Below, piece after piece: positions 39,066 through 40,140 of a DNA stretch of 40,140 bases. A program made the translations under genes and the position numbers. The DNA is from JBEKYD01 sp049509915. GTDB taxonomy: Bacteria > Acidobacteriota > Terriglobia > Bryobacterales > Bryobacteraceae. Location: the NCBI GenBank assembly GCA_049509915.1, contig JBEKZL010000027.1:1-40140 (forward strand), written 5' to 3'. The notes under the pieces are model-generated. The model searched no databases and had not been told where the DNA came from. It saw only the letters and a list, made by a program, of their open reading frames with translations. Position 1 is the stretch's first letter, and each line of letters opens with the position of its first letter.

Positions 39066-40140
39066 CGCTCGTGGGCAGGGGCACTGGCCATCCGAACAGG
39101 CACAGATGGTCGTAAGCCCAGAGCTTGATGACCGGGACTCCGAGACGGCCGGCGTTCACAAACTCACGCATCCACGGCCACGTGCCGTAATAGAGGCCCA
39201 TCAAGTAACGGCAGTGGGCTTGGTCCCAGGCGAGTTCCTTCCACGGATACGCGACGCACCGGCTGGTCTGGTCGAGGTTGTGGTTGATTCCCGAATACTG
39301 GTAACCCTCGATCAGGAAACTGTCGAAGCCAGAACCCGCACGGGTGGTCCATTGCGAGGGCAGGTTGATGTACCGCAGCAGCTTGCAGTTGTCCGGATCG
39401 TTCACGTCCATGGGCCACAACAGCTCGAACACGGCGGACGGGCACTGCGAGAGGACGTAGCTCTGGATGGCGGCCACGTAGTTGTACAGGCGCGTCCGCA
39501 GAAAGTTTGCGTCGGCGTAGCCGTTGATCGCGGGATCGTCGTTCGGCGTGTGGAAGGTCGCCAGCGCGCGGCCGAGTGCCGACTGTGCGGCTGCCTGCGT
39601 GTCCGCGTCGTGAAACGCCATCCCTGACGCGTTCGCCAGGAACCACCAGAGGATTTCGCCGAACTGGAGTTTGGGCGTCAATCCTGCCGCCAGCATCAGG
39701 GCCGCCATCGCGGCAAAGGCCTGCCCTATGTAGTTCTGTGGCCCGGAACTGAAGGCGATCTGTGAACTGTTGAGCGTGCCGAATCCCGTGGCGGTCTCGA
39801 CCGCCGTGCCGTCGGGGAAGCGTTGAACCCACACGGTGCCACCGGCTGGATTGTCCGGCGGCTGAACCAGTTCCTGGGAGAACGAGCAGACCGCACTCAT
39901 GTTGTTCGCCTTGAGCAGGCTGAAGAAATCCGTATTCCAATCACGGAAGGCCCGGTTGAGCACCGGAGTCTGGGTTGGATCGATGACCCACTTCACGCCA
40001 TACGTGCCACCTTGCATATCGCCGGTCACCGCGGCGTGGCCGCTGCCGGTATTGGACGCTGGCAGTTCCGTGTAGACGTGATACTGCCACCCGCTCGCGA
40101 ACGAATGGGAAGTGACCGTGAGCACGCTGCCGGAGACCGA
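39043..40140 (-). CDS. TIM-barrel tail-like protein, 5' end outside the window
   Basis: The reading frame runs without a stop to the right edge, so at least 365 C-terminal residues are present and the start is missing. A GTG at 40125 is in frame but need not be the start. The sequence has a barrel-like pattern rich in Trp and Tyr: KLQFGEILWWFLANASGMAFHD, then FELLWPMDVNDPDN, and FDSFLIEGYQYSGIN, with Glu at strand ends as in glycosidase barrels. It resembles proteins annotated as non-contractile tail sheath or TIM-barrel virion components in soil bacteria; that is a recollection. It heads the visible part of the operon leading to the hydrolase and the recombinases. Confidence 0.5.
   Translation of the reverse strand, partial: SVSGSVLTVTSHSFASGWQYHVYTELPASNTGSGHAAVTGDMQGGTYGVKWVIDPTQTPVLNRAFRDWNTDFFSLLKANNMSAVCSFSQELVQPPDNPAGGTVWVQRFPDGTAVETATGFGTLNSSQIAFSSGPQNYIGQAFAAMAALMLAAGLTPKLQFGEILWWFLANASGMAFHDADTQAAAQSALGRALATFHTPNDDPAINGYADANFLRTRLYNYVAAIQSYVLSQCPSAVFELLWPMDVNDPDNCKLLRYINLPSQWTTRAGSGFDSFLIEGYQYSGINHNLDQTSRCVAYPWKELAWDQAHCRYLMGLYYGTWPWMREFVNAGRLGVPVIKLWAYDHLCLFGWPVPLPTSDDRSFIY

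Noticed and set aside
1..40140. CRISPR arrays, insertion sequences, rRNA or tRNA genes
   Set aside because: No regular short repeats with spacers, no DDE transposase and no recognisable tRNA or rRNA sequence were seen; the only long direct repeats are the recombinase genes themselves.

Overview
The window looks like a chromosomal segment of a GC-rich, soil-type bacterium. The gene style (Wzx/Wzy exopolysaccharide locus with DUF362, CapK-like, bi-domain oxidoreductase and heparinase-type proteins, and a phage-like module with a TIM-barrel tail protein) resembles Acidobacteriota of the Solibacter/Bryobacter type. That assignment is an impression from protein families, not a measured result.

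Region 1 (about 1-32225, all on the + strand) is one large Wzx/Wzy-dependent polysaccharide locus. It opens with a non-coding leader holding two diverged copies of an about 88-base repeat, then a small ribbon-helix-helix-like protein. Next come the outer-membrane export protein (Wza family) and the co-polymerase/tyrosine kinase (Wzc type). After a 458-base gap there is a UDP-GlcNAc 2-epimerase, the flippase (Wzx), a methyltransferase, a GT4 glycosyltransferase, the polymerase (Wzy), a second GT-B enzyme and a GT2 enzyme. A three-gene set follows for a UDP-2-acetamido-2,6-dideoxy-L-hexose. Then come a DUF362 protein, a CapK/PaaK-like adenylating enzyme, a two-domain dehydrogenase, a heparinase II/III-like lyase and another GT4 enzyme. 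An acyl-handling cassette follows: acyl carrier protein, ketoreductase, AMP ligase, GNAT acyltransferase and PIG-L deacetylase. The locus closes with a PglC-type phosphoglycosyltransferase, a decayed epimerase remnant, a WbpM/PglF-type dehydratase and another 2-epimerase. Start/stop overlaps at most junctions point to long, translationally coupled transcripts.

Working model: the phosphoglycosyltransferase starts the repeat unit on undecaprenyl phosphate and four glycosyltransferases extend it. Wzx flips it, Wzy polymerises it, and the Wzc- and Wza-type proteins control length and export. The ACP/ligase/reductase/GNAT/deacetylase set may exchange an N-acetyl group for another acyl group on an amino sugar.

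Region 2 (about 32226-34587) is a decayed or transitional stretch. It holds a possible terminator region, a stand-alone protein resembling only the N-terminal part of SNF2-family helicases, an internally deleted FmdB zinc-ribbon pseudogene and an unrecognised small membrane protein.

Region 3 (about 34588-40140, all on the - strand) is accessory DNA. Read in its own direction it begins with a TIM-barrel tail-like protein cut by the window edge, then a FlgJ/GH73-type peptidoglycan hydrolase and a 46-residue membrane peptide. Three tandem, closely related and apparently catalytically intact tyrosine recombinases follow, then a good intrinsic terminator and a MazF-type toxin-antitoxin pair. The coupling of lysis-like genes to a recombinase trio is the least conventional part of the window.
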